Assembly: GCA_028285495.1 (NCBI GenBank)
Contig: JANQPB010000015.1
Coordinates: 304,261 to 368,260 of the forward strand
DNA length: 64,000 nt
DNA from: Acidimicrobiales bacterium
GTDB lineage: Bacteria; Actinomycetota; Acidimicrobiia; Acidimicrobiales; SZUA-35
Direction of reading: 5' to 3'
Positions within the stretch are counted from its first letter, which is position 1. The number at the start of each line of letters is the position of its first letter. The notes below the pieces were generated by a model. The model was not told where the DNA came from. It searched no databases and worked only from the letters and a program-made list of their open reading frames with translations. A program made the position numbers and the translations under genes. This document shows positions 53,231-61,922 of this stretch, in pieces.

Positions 53231-54322
53231 TCAGCAGCGGTTGCCGTAGAAGATGATGACGTCGACCCGGTGATCGGCGGTCGGACCGAGGCTGGCGGCG
53301 GCGAAGATGCAGGTGTACGTCGGATCGATCATGGCGTTGCCGTGGTCGACCAGGCCGGCGTTGCCGTTGTTGCGGTTGCCGGACGCCGAGCGTCGCCCGA
53401 TCTCGTCGACCGACCAGACCCCGTCCCCGTTGGTGTCCTCGCCGTTGTCGCGGTCGATCGGCTCGCCCGGGCGTGGTCCGCCGCCGTGCCCCTCCGCCGC
53501 CAGCCCCCCGGCGATGTCGGCCCGGTCGCCGAACCCGCCGTGCGACTCGCTGATGCCGAGCACGGTCTGCTGCATCGCCAGCTGCTTGTCGGTCGGGTAC
53601 ATCCGGAACGGCTCGAGGCCTCGGGCCTGGCGCTCGCAGTTCGAGTAGAGCATCAGGAAGAAGGTGATGCCCCAGAGCTCGTCGCCGGTGATGCTCTGGC
53701 CGTCGACGCTCTCGCCCACGTAGCCCGGGTTCGGTTGGACCGGGACGGATTGCAGGTCGGCGAAGATGCAGCGGGCCGGACCGCTGGTGGCGACGCCCCC
53801 GAACAGGCCGGCCGGGACGGCGATCGGGTTGGTCGGGTCGGCGGACGGCACGAGCGACGTGGTTGAGGTCGATCCGGTGGTGGCGGTGCCCGGGGGCGAC
53901 GAGGTCGTCGATGACGGCGCCGTGGTGGCCGGTGCTGTCGTCGAACCGGTGGCGTCGGGCTGACCGGTCGACGAGCCCGTCGACGATGCCGTCGTCGGAT
54001 CCGCCGTGGTCGACGGTGCCGACGGGTCCGACTCGGTGGTGACCGACGACGATCCCTCGCCGTCGACTGCGTCGGGGACGGTGGCCACCAGCACCGGTTG
54101 GCGGTCGGAGGCGAGGCGGGCCGCCCCGGTCGTCGGGCTCCCGTCCGGCGCCGGCGCGGCCATCGGGTCGTCGGCGGCGGTCTCGGAGGCCGGTCCGATC
54201 GCCCCGGGAGAGCCGACGACGGTGGCGCCGGGCGGCGCCCCGGCGCCCGGCCCGGTCGAGTCACCGCTGCAGGCGGCGGCGAGGCACAGGATCGCCGCAC
54301 CGACCATCACGAGTCTTGTCAT
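53231..54322 (-). CDS. Secreted lipoprotein with a CAP-like C-terminal domain
   Basis: 363 residues. Signal peptide and lipobox MVGAAILCLAAACSG, a Ser/Thr/Pro-rich linker of about 130 residues, then a globular domain. LMLYSNCERQARGLEPFRMY and MQQTVLGISESHGGFGDRADIA recall the helix/His arrangement of CAP/SCP-like domains, but the match is weak. Another acidic stretch (DNGEDTNGDGVWSVDE) resembles a Ca-binding loop. Surface protein of unknown role. Confidence 0.6.
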   Translation of the reverse strand: MTRLVMVGAAILCLAAACSGDSTGPGAGAPPGATVVGSPGAIGPASETAADDPMAAPAPDGSPTTGAARLASDRQPVLVATVPDAVDGEGSSSVTTESDPSAPSTTADPTTASSTGSSTGQPDATGSTTAPATTAPSSTTSSPPGTATTGSTSTTSLVPSADPTNPIAVPAGLFGGVATSGPARCIFADLQSVPVQPNPGYVGESVDGQSITGDELWGITFFLMLYSNCERQARGLEPFRMYPTDKQLAMQQTVLGISESHGGFGDRADIAGGLAAEGHGGGPRPGEPIDRDNGEDTNGDGVWSVDEIGRRSASGNRNNGNAGLVDHGNAMIDPTYTCIFAAASLGPTADHRVDVIIFYGNRC

Positions 54323-54531
54323 GGCACACCCACCTGAATGCCGGGAACCGCCTGCGACCGACGACGCCGACGAGCGTATCGGCGCCGTCGGGCCACCGAT
54401 CCGTTCCGAGCGCTCGCCGCCAGCCGAGCCGAGGTCAATCTAGCGCGTGCCCGGTCGGGTCGACGGTCGCCCTCGCCCGGAGGATCGCCTCGGGCGACCG
54501 GTGGGCGCGGATCGACGGGTCTGCACCGACC

Positions 54532-55671
54532 TCAGCCCGGCCCGCCGGCCGAGATGCCGTCGAGATGGCCGCCGATGCGGTCGAGGCCGATCTCGACGAT
54601 CGACGGGGTGTTGGCGTAGCCGATGCGCAGCGTTCCCTCGGCGTCGAGGGCGCTGCCGGGCGTGAGCAGCACACCGGTCCGTCGCAGGAGGTCCACGCAC
54701 AGCTCCCGCGACGGCATCGGGTCCGCGTAGCGGAGCAGCCCGGTGGTGCCGCCGGCCGGTCGGACCCAGGCCAGGTCGTCGCGGCCATCCACCCAGCGGT
54801 CGACGACGGCGTTGTTGGCCCGGACCAGGTCACGGTTCCGGCGCAGGATCGCCTCGGCGTGCTCGACGGCGAGGCACGCCAGGTGGTCGTCGATCATGCC
54901 GACGCTGATGGTGGTGTAGTCGCGATGGATCGTGACGTCGTCGACGAGTCGGATCGGCCCGACGATCCAGCCGAGCCGCAGCCCGGCGAGCGAGAACGCC
55001 TTCGACATGCTGCCCGTGCTGATGCCCCGCTCGTAGAGGTCGGCGACGGAGGCCGTCGTGCCCGGATCGTCCTGATCGATGCCGCGGTAGACCTCGTCGC
55101 ACAGCAGCCAGGCACCGGCCCTGGCGCAGATGGCGACGATCGCCTCGAGCGTCTCCCGGTCGATGAGCGAGCCGGTCGGATTGTTCGGGTTGGTGAGCAC
55201 GACCAGCTTGGCCCGATCGCCGACGAGGTCGGCCAGCTCGTCGAGGTCCGGCAGGTACCGCCGCTCGGGCCGCAGGCGGAGCGGCCGCACGTCGGCCCCG
55301 ACCGAGGCCGGGATCGAGGTGTGCTGCTGGTAGTTGGGGACGGCGGTGACCACCCGGTCGCCGGGCTCGACCAGCGTCAGGTGGACCAGGTGGTTGGCCC
55401 CGATGGCCCCGTGGGTGATGACGACGTTGGCCGACTCCTGGGTGTCGTACAGGCCGGCGATGCCCCGCCGAAGGCGGTCGCTGCCCTCGATGGCACCGTA
55501 GGTGAGCTTCAGGTCGAGCAGCTCGTCCCGCAACCGGTCCGCGGCGAGACCGGCCAGGTCGAGCAGCTGAGCGACGGTCAGCGACTCGACGCAGGTCTCG
55601 GCCAGGTTGTACTCGCAGCGGGTCTCGTACTCGTTCATCCACTGCTCGACGGCAAAGGGCTGGATCCGCAC
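54532..55671 (-). CDS. PLP-dependent class I/II aminotransferase
   Basis: 379 residues from a GTG. THGAIGANHLVHLTLVEPGD, VVLTNPNNPTGSLID, LLCDEVYRG and the Schiff-base Lys in STGSMSKAFSLAGLRLGW are complete fold-type I signatures. The N-terminus (MRIQPFAVEQWMNEYETRCEYNLAETC) resembles aminotransferases of the VioD/capreomycidine-synthase group, but the substrate is not known. Confidence 0.87.
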   Translation of the reverse strand: MRIQPFAVEQWMNEYETRCEYNLAETCVESLTVAQLLDLAGLAADRLRDELLDLKLTYGAIEGSDRLRRGIAGLYDTQESANVVITHGAIGANHLVHLTLVEPGDRVVTAVPNYQQHTSIPASVGADVRPLRLRPERRYLPDLDELADLVGDRAKLVVLTNPNNPTGSLIDRETLEAIVAICARAGAWLLCDEVYRGIDQDDPGTTASVADLYERGISTGSMSKAFSLAGLRLGWIVGPIRLVDDVTIHRDYTTISVGMIDDHLACLAVEHAEAILRRNRDLVRANNAVVDRWVDGRDDLAWVRPAGGTTGLLRYADPMPSRELCVDLLRRTGVLLTPGSALDAEGTLRIGYANTPSIVEIGLDRIGGHLDGISAGGPG

Positions 55672-55934
55672 TCGTCACTCCGGTCGTCCGGTCGTCCGGT
55701 CGTCGAACCCACGGTAGGGCCCGGCCGGGGAGCGGCCACGTCGGCGGCGCTCGCGGTCGGGCGAGCCGTCACCTCCCGGGACGGTCACGTGTCGGCCATC
55801 CTCGACCGCATGGGGCCAACGACCGCGACAGGCCGTGGCCGAGGCCAGGACCAGGGGCCTGCTCTCGCCTCGGCGGCGGCTCCTGGGCGACGATGGGGCC
55901 ACACCGGCCGACCCGGACCGACGAGGAGGACCCG

Positions 55935-56411
55935 ATGAGCACCACACCGACGCCGGCGAGGCGATTGGTCGAAGCGTTCGGCGATTGCGAGACGATGGCT
56001 GCGCTGTACACCGACGACGTGGTCTGGCGCCTCAACCACTCGCTCGCCCCCAACATCGCCGGCCCCCATGTCGGCAAGGCCGCCGTCACCGGGTTCAACG
56101 AGGCCGTGTTCGGCAAGTTCTACGACCCGACCTCGGTGACGGTGGAGATCAACGACGAGATCGGCGGGCCCGACGCCGAGGGCAACGGCTCGTCGGTCGT
56201 CCGGTTCGACATCCACGCAACCAGCACCCGGGGCCACCCCTACGACGTCGAGTACGTGCTGTTCGCCAGGACCAGGGACGGTCGCATCTGCGAGGTGGTC
56301 GAGCTGCTCGACACGCTCGCCTCGGCCGAGCAGCACCGCGGCAACCCGGTCGGCGTCCCGCCGGGAACCGACCGCGACGACCGACCGAGCCGGGAGCGAT
56401 CGGCGTCCTGA
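55935..56411 (+). CDS. SnoaL-like protein
   Basis: 158 residues with GAGGAGGA before ATG. ARRLVEAFGDCETMAALYTDDVVWRLNHSL, HVGKAAVTGFNEAVFGKFYD and VRFDIHATSTRGHPYDVEYVLFARTRDGRICEVVELLDT follow the SnoaL/NTF2 pattern. Function unknown. Confidence 0.75.
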   Translation: MSTTPTPARRLVEAFGDCETMAALYTDDVVWRLNHSLAPNIAGPHVGKAAVTGFNEAVFGKFYDPTSVTVEINDEIGGPDAEGNGSSVVRFDIHATSTRGHPYDVEYVLFARTRDGRICEVVELLDTLASAEQHRGNPVGVPPGTDRDDRPSRERSAS

Positions 56412-56454
56412 TCACCGCGGGTCGGGGCCGACCGCCAGGCGGACGGGATCGGAG

Positions 56455-57315
56455 CTAGGCCAGACCGTCGCTGTGGCTGCCGCCCGGCTCGGTGTGGTGG
56501 CTGCCCCGGCTGCTGTAGGTGGCCGGGAGGTGCATGAACCTCGAGTAGGTCCGGATCGTCCAGGCGACGGGGCCTCGGAAGTAGTAGGTCTCGGGTGCGG
56601 CGATGCGGTCGATGTGCTTCTTGTAGGCGTGCGCCGTTCCCCTGGTGAGGTGGAACTTGAGCTCGTCGCTGCCGGTGAACGTCTCGTGGATGATGAGTGC
56701 GTCCTCGCCGGTGACCTCGTAGGCCTCGAAGCGGACGAGGCCGGGCTCCAGGTCGTTGGCGTCGGTCCCCACCCGCTGCCACCAGTGGCGCAGCTCGTCG
56801 AGGCTGCCGTCGGGTCCACACGTCCACTTCGCTGTCACCTGGACGGCGGTGGCCGGGTCGGGCCGGCGGTACTCGTCGCGGACGTAGCCGTAGATCCACT
56901 CCCCGAAGGCCACCGGTGCGCCAGTGGCCTCGATGACGGTCCTCGCCTCGCCCGGGACCTCGACGCCCCGCACCAGCTGCAGCTCGGGCCTGGCCACCCG
57001 GCGGAGGGCGGCCAGGTGCTCGGTGGCGGTGGTGGCGAAGTAGTCGACGAGTGCGGCTGCGTCGGCGAACACGTGGTGCACGAGCACGCCGTCCTCGCCG
57101 ACGGCGTGGTTGATCTCGGTCGACCGGAGGCCGGGGTTCGACCGGGCGTCGGCATGGACGTCCTCCCACTCGGCCAGCAGCTGGCGGGACTCGTCCGAGG
57201 CCCGGAATCGGCCGCTCGGGTTGGTCGGGACCCACTTCCCGGTCACGCTGATCTCGGTCCCGATCCTGGAGGGGTCGGCCAGGAAGGCGGGCAGTGGTTC
57301 GGTGAGGTCGTTCAT
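56455..57315 (-). CDS. Protein with two ABM-like (dimeric alpha+beta barrel) domains
   Basis: 286 residues. Two similar halves: first with EWEDVHADARSNPGLRSTEINH and VLVHHVFADAAALVDYFATT, second with VTAKWTCGPDGSLDELRHWW, VRFEAYEVTGEDALIIHETF and LKFHLTRGTAHAYKKHIDRI. These look like antibiotic-biosynthesis-monooxygenase folds but I see no catalytic motif. It lies 55 bp downstream of a single ABM gene on the same strand. Confidence 0.6.
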   Translation of the reverse strand: MNDLTEPLPAFLADPSRIGTEISVTGKWVPTNPSGRFRASDESRQLLAEWEDVHADARSNPGLRSTEINHAVGEDGVLVHHVFADAAALVDYFATTATEHLAALRRVARPELQLVRGVEVPGEARTVIEATGAPVAFGEWIYGYVRDEYRRPDPATAVQVTAKWTCGPDGSLDELRHWWQRVGTDANDLEPGLVRFEAYEVTGEDALIIHETFTGSDELKFHLTRGTAHAYKKHIDRIAAPETYYFRGPVAWTIRTYSRFMHLPATYSSRGSHHTEPGGSHSDGLA

Positions 57316-57370
57316 CGGTTCGGTGCTCCTCGCGCTCGTGGTCGGACTCGTCTGCGCTCGCCCTCGCCGA

Positions 57371-57739
57371 TCAGCGATCGAAGCCGGCGGCGTGGGTGGC
57401 GAACTGGCCGCCGAGCTGCATCTGCTCGGTCGCCTGGCGCATCTCGTCCGGCACGTCGCCGAGGAAGAAGAACGGACCGGGGGTGGCGATGGCCAGCAGG
57501 TCGGGGAAGTGGGCGGCGGCGGTGGTGCCGAGGTGGAAGCCCATGGCGTCGGCGTCGACGAACTCGTCTCGAACGTAGACGGCGTTCTCGTCCTCGGACA
57601 CGTAGAGGTGCACCGACTCGGCGCCCGGCTCGTTCTGCTCCATGGCGTCGGTGACCGACTTGTAGATCGTGGTCAGCTCGTCGAGCTTCCCCGGCTGAGC
57701 GGTCCAGCGGTAGACGACGGTGATGTGGTTGCTGTCCAT
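57371..57739 (-). CDS. ABM-domain (antibiotic biosynthesis monooxygenase-like) protein
   Basis: 122 residues. ITVVYRWTAQPGKLDELTTIYKSV and NAVYVRDEFVDADAMGFHLGTTAAAHF give the ferredoxin-like ABM fold with the expected aromatic and His residues. ATG at 57739 preceded by AAGGAG is preferred to an ATG at 57757. Divergent from TetR, which probably represses it and the gene at 56455. Confidence 0.78.
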   Translation of the reverse strand: MDSNHITVVYRWTAQPGKLDELTTIYKSVTDAMEQNEPGAESVHLYVSEDENAVYVRDEFVDADAMGFHLGTTAAAHFPDLLAIATPGPFFFLGDVPDEMRQATEQMQLGGQFATHAAGFDR

Positions 57740-57795
57740 GGTCGTGCTCCTTGTCATGAGGGTTCCGGTTGCGGTCTTCGAGCCTGCCGGCCGAA

Positions 57796-57840
57796 GGTAA
57801 CCATTCAGTTACTTGTGATGAAGGTAATCAATCAGTTACC
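57796..57840. promoter_or_regulatory. Two TetR operators in tandem
   Basis: GGTAACCATTCAGTTAC (57796-57812) and GGTAATCAATCAGTTAC (57823-57839) are direct copies at 27-bp spacing, 15 of 17 positions identical. Each is an inverted repeat with arms GGTAA/TTAC(C/T), AT-rich, lying between the divergent ABM and TetR genes. A TetR dimer pair binding here would control both promoters. Confidence 0.8.
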
Positions 57841-57893
57841 CTGACGTCAAGCAGAAATTCTGGCGTGACCACCGAATGACCGGATGAGGACCG

Positions 57894-58499
57894 ATGAGCG
57901 GAGTGAAGCAGTACGACCGGACGGCGCTTCTCGAGCTGGCCATGGACCTGTTCCACCGCCAGGGCTTCCACGCCACCAGCACCGCCGAGCTGGTGAGTGA
58001 GCTCGGCGTCAACCGCAAGAGCATGTACGCCGAGTTCGGCTCGAAGCAGGGGCTGTTCGACGCCGCCCTGGACCACTACAACGCAACCAGCCTGACCGCC
58101 GTCCTCGCCGCCACCGAGGCCGACGACGCCGGGATCGACGCCATTCGCTCGACCTTCGCCGGGTTCGCGGCGGCCAGCGAGGACTGGGCCCAGGGCCGGG
58201 GATGCCTGCTGTGCAACACCGCCATCGAGCGGGCGGTCCTCGATCAGGCGAGCGGCGACCGGGTCGACGCCTACTTCGAGCGGCTGCACACGGCCTTCCG
58301 TTCCGCCATCGCCGCCGGGCAGCGGGCCGGCGAGCTCCGCCCCGAGGCCGACCTCGACGACCTCGCCGCCTACTTCACGATGGCCCTCGTCGGCATCGCC
58401 ACCCTGGCCAAGGGCCGCGCCGACCCCGACCGGATCCACGCCGCCACCCGGGTCGCGCTCACCGTGCTCGACGCCAATCGTCCCGTCGGAGCGGGGTAG
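57894..58499 (+). CDS. TetR-family regulator
   Basis: 201 residues. RTALLELAMDLFHRQGFHATSTAELVSELGVNRKSMYAEFGSKQGLFDAALDHY is a complete TetR HTH; the C-terminal half (GRGCLLCNTAIERA, AAGQRAGELRPEADLDDLA) is of the YcdC/TetR_C_16-like kind. Divergent from the ABM genes across two operator copies. Confidence 0.92.
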   Translation: MSGVKQYDRTALLELAMDLFHRQGFHATSTAELVSELGVNRKSMYAEFGSKQGLFDAALDHYNATSLTAVLAATEADDAGIDAIRSTFAGFAAASEDWAQGRGCLLCNTAIERAVLDQASGDRVDAYFERLHTAFRSAIAAGQRAGELRPEADLDDLAAYFTMALVGIATLAKGRADPDRIHAATRVALTVLDANRPVGAG

Positions 58500-58514
58500 T
58501 CGACGGGGTCCCTG

Positions 58515-59702
58515 CTAGCGCTCGGCGTCGCCGGGCGGTGCGTCGACCCCGGCGGCCGCGAGGACGGCCAGCACCTCGTCGTGGCCGCCGTTGCCGGCGA
58601 GCGCGGCCGGGGTCAGACCCGAGCGACCGACCGGCCGGTCCAGGTCGAGCCCGAGCCCGACCAGGAAGCGCATGCGGTTGGGCAGACCGCGATGGGCCGC
58701 GACCTCAAGCTCGTCGTACAGCAGCTCCTCCGGCGCCCTCAGCCGGGGTGCCAATCGCCGGTACCAGGGACCGCTGCGTTCGGTGCCGAGACCGAACTCG
58801 ACGAGCAGCTCGACGTGGCTCGGGTCGTCGATCGGGCTGCCGGCCAGACCCCGGTTGTAGAGCGCCTGACCGTCGTTCGGATCGGCGCCGGCCTCCAGCA
58901 GCAAGCGGGCCAGCGCCGCCGCCTCGGGGTGGGGCGGCTGGTCCTGCTCGCCGCCACCGAGTGCCCCGGTCAACGCGGTGAAGGGCGGCACCAGCCCCCG
59001 CCAGAGGAAGCCGGCGTCGGGATCGGCCCCGGCGCCGAGGAGGACGCCGGCCGCCTCGAGCGTCGACCACGAAGCGTCGACGCCGCCATGCCCGTCGAGG
59101 CGGGAAAAGGCGCAGTACAGGAGCGGCGGCCAGTCGTTGGGGCCGCAGGGCCGGTCGACCGACGCCGGGTCCGCGCCGACGGCGACGGCCAGGCCCCGAT
59201 GGTCGCCGACCGTGGCCATGGCGGCGACGGAGCCACCGGCGAGGCTGGGATCGGCGTCGAGCAGCCGCCGAGCTTCGGCGAGCCGGCCGAGCACGTCGAC
59301 CTCGGCGTACGAGACGCAGGCGAGGGCGGCGAAGCGATCGGACGGCGCAGACGGTCGACGATCCGCCGTGTCCGGGCGGGCCACGTCGTCGAGCAACCGC
59401 AGGTGGTCCCGGAGGTGGTTCCAGCTCCGGAAGCCGTACAGCCGGCTGACGACCAGTTGGGCGTCGGAGCGCTTGAACCCACCCGGGGCGACGGCCTCGG
59501 CGCTCGAGAGCCGGGGATGGAACTCGTCGACCAGTCGCAGCGCCCCCTCGTCGGCGGTGCGGACGAGGTCGCCGACGAGCTTGGCTTGGTTGCGGAGGTG
59601 CTCGAGCGAGGCATTCTCCGGCAGCGGAACAGCAGGCACCCCGGCCCCTTTCGTCGTGCCCGACGTCCGCATCACGGGCCCGAAAGAGGTGTCCAGGCTC
59701 AT
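58515..59702 (-). CDS. Ankyrin-repeat-like protein
   Basis: 395 residues. Several ankyrin-type units: LEAAGVLLGAGADPD, ALARLLLEAGADPNDG, HVELLVEFGLG, RMRFLVGLGLDLDRPVGRSGLTPAALA, GGHDEVLAVLAAAGVD. The N-terminus (NASLEHLRNQAKLVGDLVR, LVVSRLYGFRSWNHLRDHL) is common in actinobacterial ankyrin proteins. Protein-protein interaction role; partner unknown. An ATG at 59702 is assumed; upstream GTG at 59711 is possible. Confidence 0.8.
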   Translation of the reverse strand: MSLDTSFGPVMRTSGTTKGAGVPAVPLPENASLEHLRNQAKLVGDLVRTADEGALRLVDEFHPRLSSAEAVAPGGFKRSDAQLVVSRLYGFRSWNHLRDHLRLLDDVARPDTADRRPSAPSDRFAALACVSYAEVDVLGRLAEARRLLDADPSLAGGSVAAMATVGDHRGLAVAVGADPASVDRPCGPNDWPPLLYCAFSRLDGHGGVDASWSTLEAAGVLLGAGADPDAGFLWRGLVPPFTALTGALGGGEQDQPPHPEAAALARLLLEAGADPNDGQALYNRGLAGSPIDDPSHVELLVEFGLGTERSGPWYRRLAPRLRAPEELLYDELEVAAHRGLPNRMRFLVGLGLDLDRPVGRSGLTPAALAGNGGHDEVLAVLAAAGVDAPPGDAER

Positions 59703-59772
59703 GGGAAGCACGTGCTCAGGTGGGCTTCGCCCTTCCCGCGGACCGGCAGCGACCTGACTCGCTCCGACCAGG

Positions 59773-60699
59773 CTACGCCGAATCGCCGGCCGCCGCCGCC
59801 CGCCTGGCCACGATCTCGGCCAGCTCGCCGTGTGTGATCTCGCCCATGAACAGCGACCTCAGGAGCCGACCGAACGGTCGGCGGGGCCAGCGCTGGTCGT
59901 CGACCAGGTGGACCTCGCTGGTCACCGAGCCGTCCGGCTCGAAGCGGTAGGTCCGATAGCCGGGCGGGAGCCACGTCTGCGGTTCGAGCGAGAAGTTGTT
60001 CTTGAGCGACGGGGCCACGAAGACGGGCCGACCCTCCAGCTCGTACTCGCCCGGGATGTGAGTGTGCCCGCCGCCGAAGCCGCGGACCCGGGGCAGGTCG
60101 GCGAGCAGGGCCCGCCACTCGTCCGTGTAGTCGTCGTTTCGCATGAACGGCACGGTCACCGCAGGCGGGTGGTGGAGCCACACGAAGACGTGCTCGGCCG
60201 TCGAGGCTGCAGCCATGCCGCGAACCCAGGCCGCCTCCCGGTCGCCGAGCGAGCCGTTGCTGTGCAGTCGGGCCTCGCCGGGCGGGTCGACGGGGCAGCC
60301 GGCCTCGTCCGGCTGCATCATGCCGGCGCACGAGTCGACGAAGAGGAAGGCCCAGGAGCCGACCTCGACCACCCGCGAGGTGCCGACCCCTGGTCTGCCC
60401 ATGCCGGCGCCGAAGGGGACGTCGAAGTCGTGGTTGCCGGGGCAGACGTTGACCGGCGCCGGCAGCTCGGCGAAGGCGTCACCCGCCAGCCGGTACTGCT
60501 CGGTGCGACCGTGGTCGGCGACGTCGCCGGTGACGACGATCAGGTCGAGGTCGGCCCCGGTCCCGGCCCGGCCACCGAGGTGGTCCCGGACGGCGGCGAA
60601 GGCCTCGGTGGTGTCGTAGGCGTGCCCACCCTCGGGTTCGGCCCCCTCCTCGAGGAAGTGGGTGTCGGACAGCTGGGCGACCCGGATCGTCGACGACAT
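59773..60699 (-). CDS. Calcineurin-like metallophosphoesterase (cyclic-nucleotide phosphodiesterase type)
   Basis: 308 residues with all five metal motifs: VAQLSDTHF (DxH), VVTGDVADHG (GDxxD), PGNHDF (GNHD), WLHHPP and GGGHTHIPG (GHxH). The pattern is that of 3',5'-cyclic-AMP phosphodiesterase (CpdA/Icc-like) enzymes; the substrate could be another phosphodiester. The C-terminal 80 residues form an extra region (LRSLFMGEITHGELAEIV). Confidence 0.85.
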   Translation of the reverse strand: MSSTIRVAQLSDTHFLEEGAEPEGGHAYDTTEAFAAVRDHLGGRAGTGADLDLIVVTGDVADHGRTEQYRLAGDAFAELPAPVNVCPGNHDFDVPFGAGMGRPGVGTSRVVEVGSWAFLFVDSCAGMMQPDEAGCPVDPPGEARLHSNGSLGDREAAWVRGMAAASTAEHVFVWLHHPPAVTVPFMRNDDYTDEWRALLADLPRVRGFGGGHTHIPGEYELEGRPVFVAPSLKNNFSLEPQTWLPPGYRTYRFEPDGSVTSEVHLVDDQRWPRRPFGRLLRSLFMGEITHGELAEIVARRAAAAGDSA

Positions 60700-60738
60700 G
60701 CCGGCCAGTATCCCCAGCGGAGCCGCCAGCGTCGAGCC

Positions 60739-61422
60739 CTACCAGGGGATCGGCTGCCGGTCCCGGAAGAAGCCGCCGGTCGGACCGTCGTCGGCCAGCG
60801 TGGCCGCCCACACGACGCCGGCGGCGCCGTCGGCGACCGGTCGACCGCCGCTGCCGCCCATGTCGGTGGCCACCCAGCCGGGGCACACGGCGTTGACGAG
60901 CACGCCGGGCAGCTCGGAGGCCCACATCCGGGTCAGTGCGTTGAGCGACACCTTGGAGACCCGGTAGGCGGGGAGATGGCCACCCATGTCGGTGAGGGCG
61001 CCGGCGCCGGACGACACGTTGACGATCCGACCGTGTCGGCTGGCCCGCAGCAGCGGGGCCAGGGCAACCGTGAGCTGCCAGGTGCCGAAGAGGTTGGTCT
61101 CCAGGGCGTCGCGGACCGTCCCGAAGTCGGGCTCGATTGCGGTCTGCCAGGTGTCGTAGGTGATGGCGGCGTTGTTGACGAGCACGTCGAAGCCGCCGAT
61201 CCCCCGCACCAGCCGCTCGACGCTGGCGATGGACCCGGGATCGGCGACGTCGAGCTCGACGATCGTGGCCTCACCGCCGGCGGCGGCGATCGCGTCGGCC
61301 ACCTCGGCGGCCTTCCCGGCCGAGCGAGAGCCGAGCAGCACGTGGTGGCCGAGCGCACCGAGCTGGACGGCGACCTCCCGGCCGATGCCGCGGTTGGCGC
61401 CGGTGACCAGCGAGACGGTCAT
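60739..61422 (-). CDS. Short-chain dehydrogenase/reductase
   Basis: 227 residues. VSLVTGANRGIGREVAVQLG, SRSAGKAAEV (basic, NADP preference), VLVNNAAITYD, Ser in NVSSGAGALTD and YRVSKVSLN (YxxxK) form a classical SDR of the carbonyl-reductase type. Its start overlaps the SnoaL stop by 4 bp; last gene of the LysR-linked operon. Confidence 0.9.
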   Translation of the reverse strand: MTVSLVTGANRGIGREVAVQLGALGHHVLLGSRSAGKAAEVADAIAAAGGEATIVELDVADPGSIASVERLVRGIGGFDVLVNNAAITYDTWQTAIEPDFGTVRDALETNLFGTWQLTVALAPLLRASRHGRIVNVSSGAGALTDMGGHLPAYRVSKVSLNALTRMWASELPGVLVNAVCPGWVATDMGGSGGRPVADGAAGVVWAATLADDGPTGGFFRDRQPIPW

Positions 61423-61856
61423 GCCGCCGCCGGCGTGGTCGGGACCGGCCCGGGCTGCTGCCAGACCGCGGTCATGGTCATGGCCTCGATCGACCACGGC
61501 CCGTCGTCGACCCGCCGGAGGCGGAACTCGTAGTCGCCGCCAAGGGTCCAGCTGCGGTCCTCGAACTGGTGGGTGGCGATGAACTGGGCGGTGGCGGTGG
61601 CACCCTGACCGCCGTCGTCGACGGCGACGAGGTGGTTGGCGACGAGGTGCTGGTGGGCCGGGACGGTGGCGAAGTGCTCCCGCCAGCCTCCGACGATCTG
61701 GCCAGGGGACAGCGTGGCCGGCTCGCCGCCCTGCAGCGACGTGTAGTCGAGTCGGACCCGGTCGGCGAAGACGGCTTCGACCTCGGTCCAGCGGTGGTGG
61801 TCGGTGTGCCAGAACAGGCGGGTGATCGTCTCGACGATGGCGTCTCGGTCGGACAT
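61419..61856 (-). CDS. SnoaL/NTF2-like protein
   Basis: 145 residues. IVETITRLFWHTDHHRWTEVEAVFADRVRLDYTS and GGDYEFRLRRVDDGPWSIEAMTMTAVW give the nuclear-transport-factor-2-like fold. Coupled to the SDR gene by ATGA. Might act as an isomerase/hydratase with the SDR and the hydrolase; not demonstrable here. Confidence 0.82.
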   Translation of the reverse strand: MSDRDAIVETITRLFWHTDHHRWTEVEAVFADRVRLDYTSLQGGEPATLSPGQIVGGWREHFATVPAHQHLVANHLVAVDDGGQGATATAQFIATHQFEDRSWTLGGDYEFRLRRVDDGPWSIEAMTMTAVWQQPGPVPTTPAAA

Positions 61857-61922
61857 GTCGTGCTCCTTCGGTCGGTGGATCGATCGGTCGATTGGTCGAT
61901 TGGTCTTCGTCGGCCGGCCGGA

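Noticed and set aside
53840..54260. Tandem repeats within the secreted lipoprotein gene
   Set aside because: They are low-complexity codons of the Ser/Thr/Pro linker, not a separate element.
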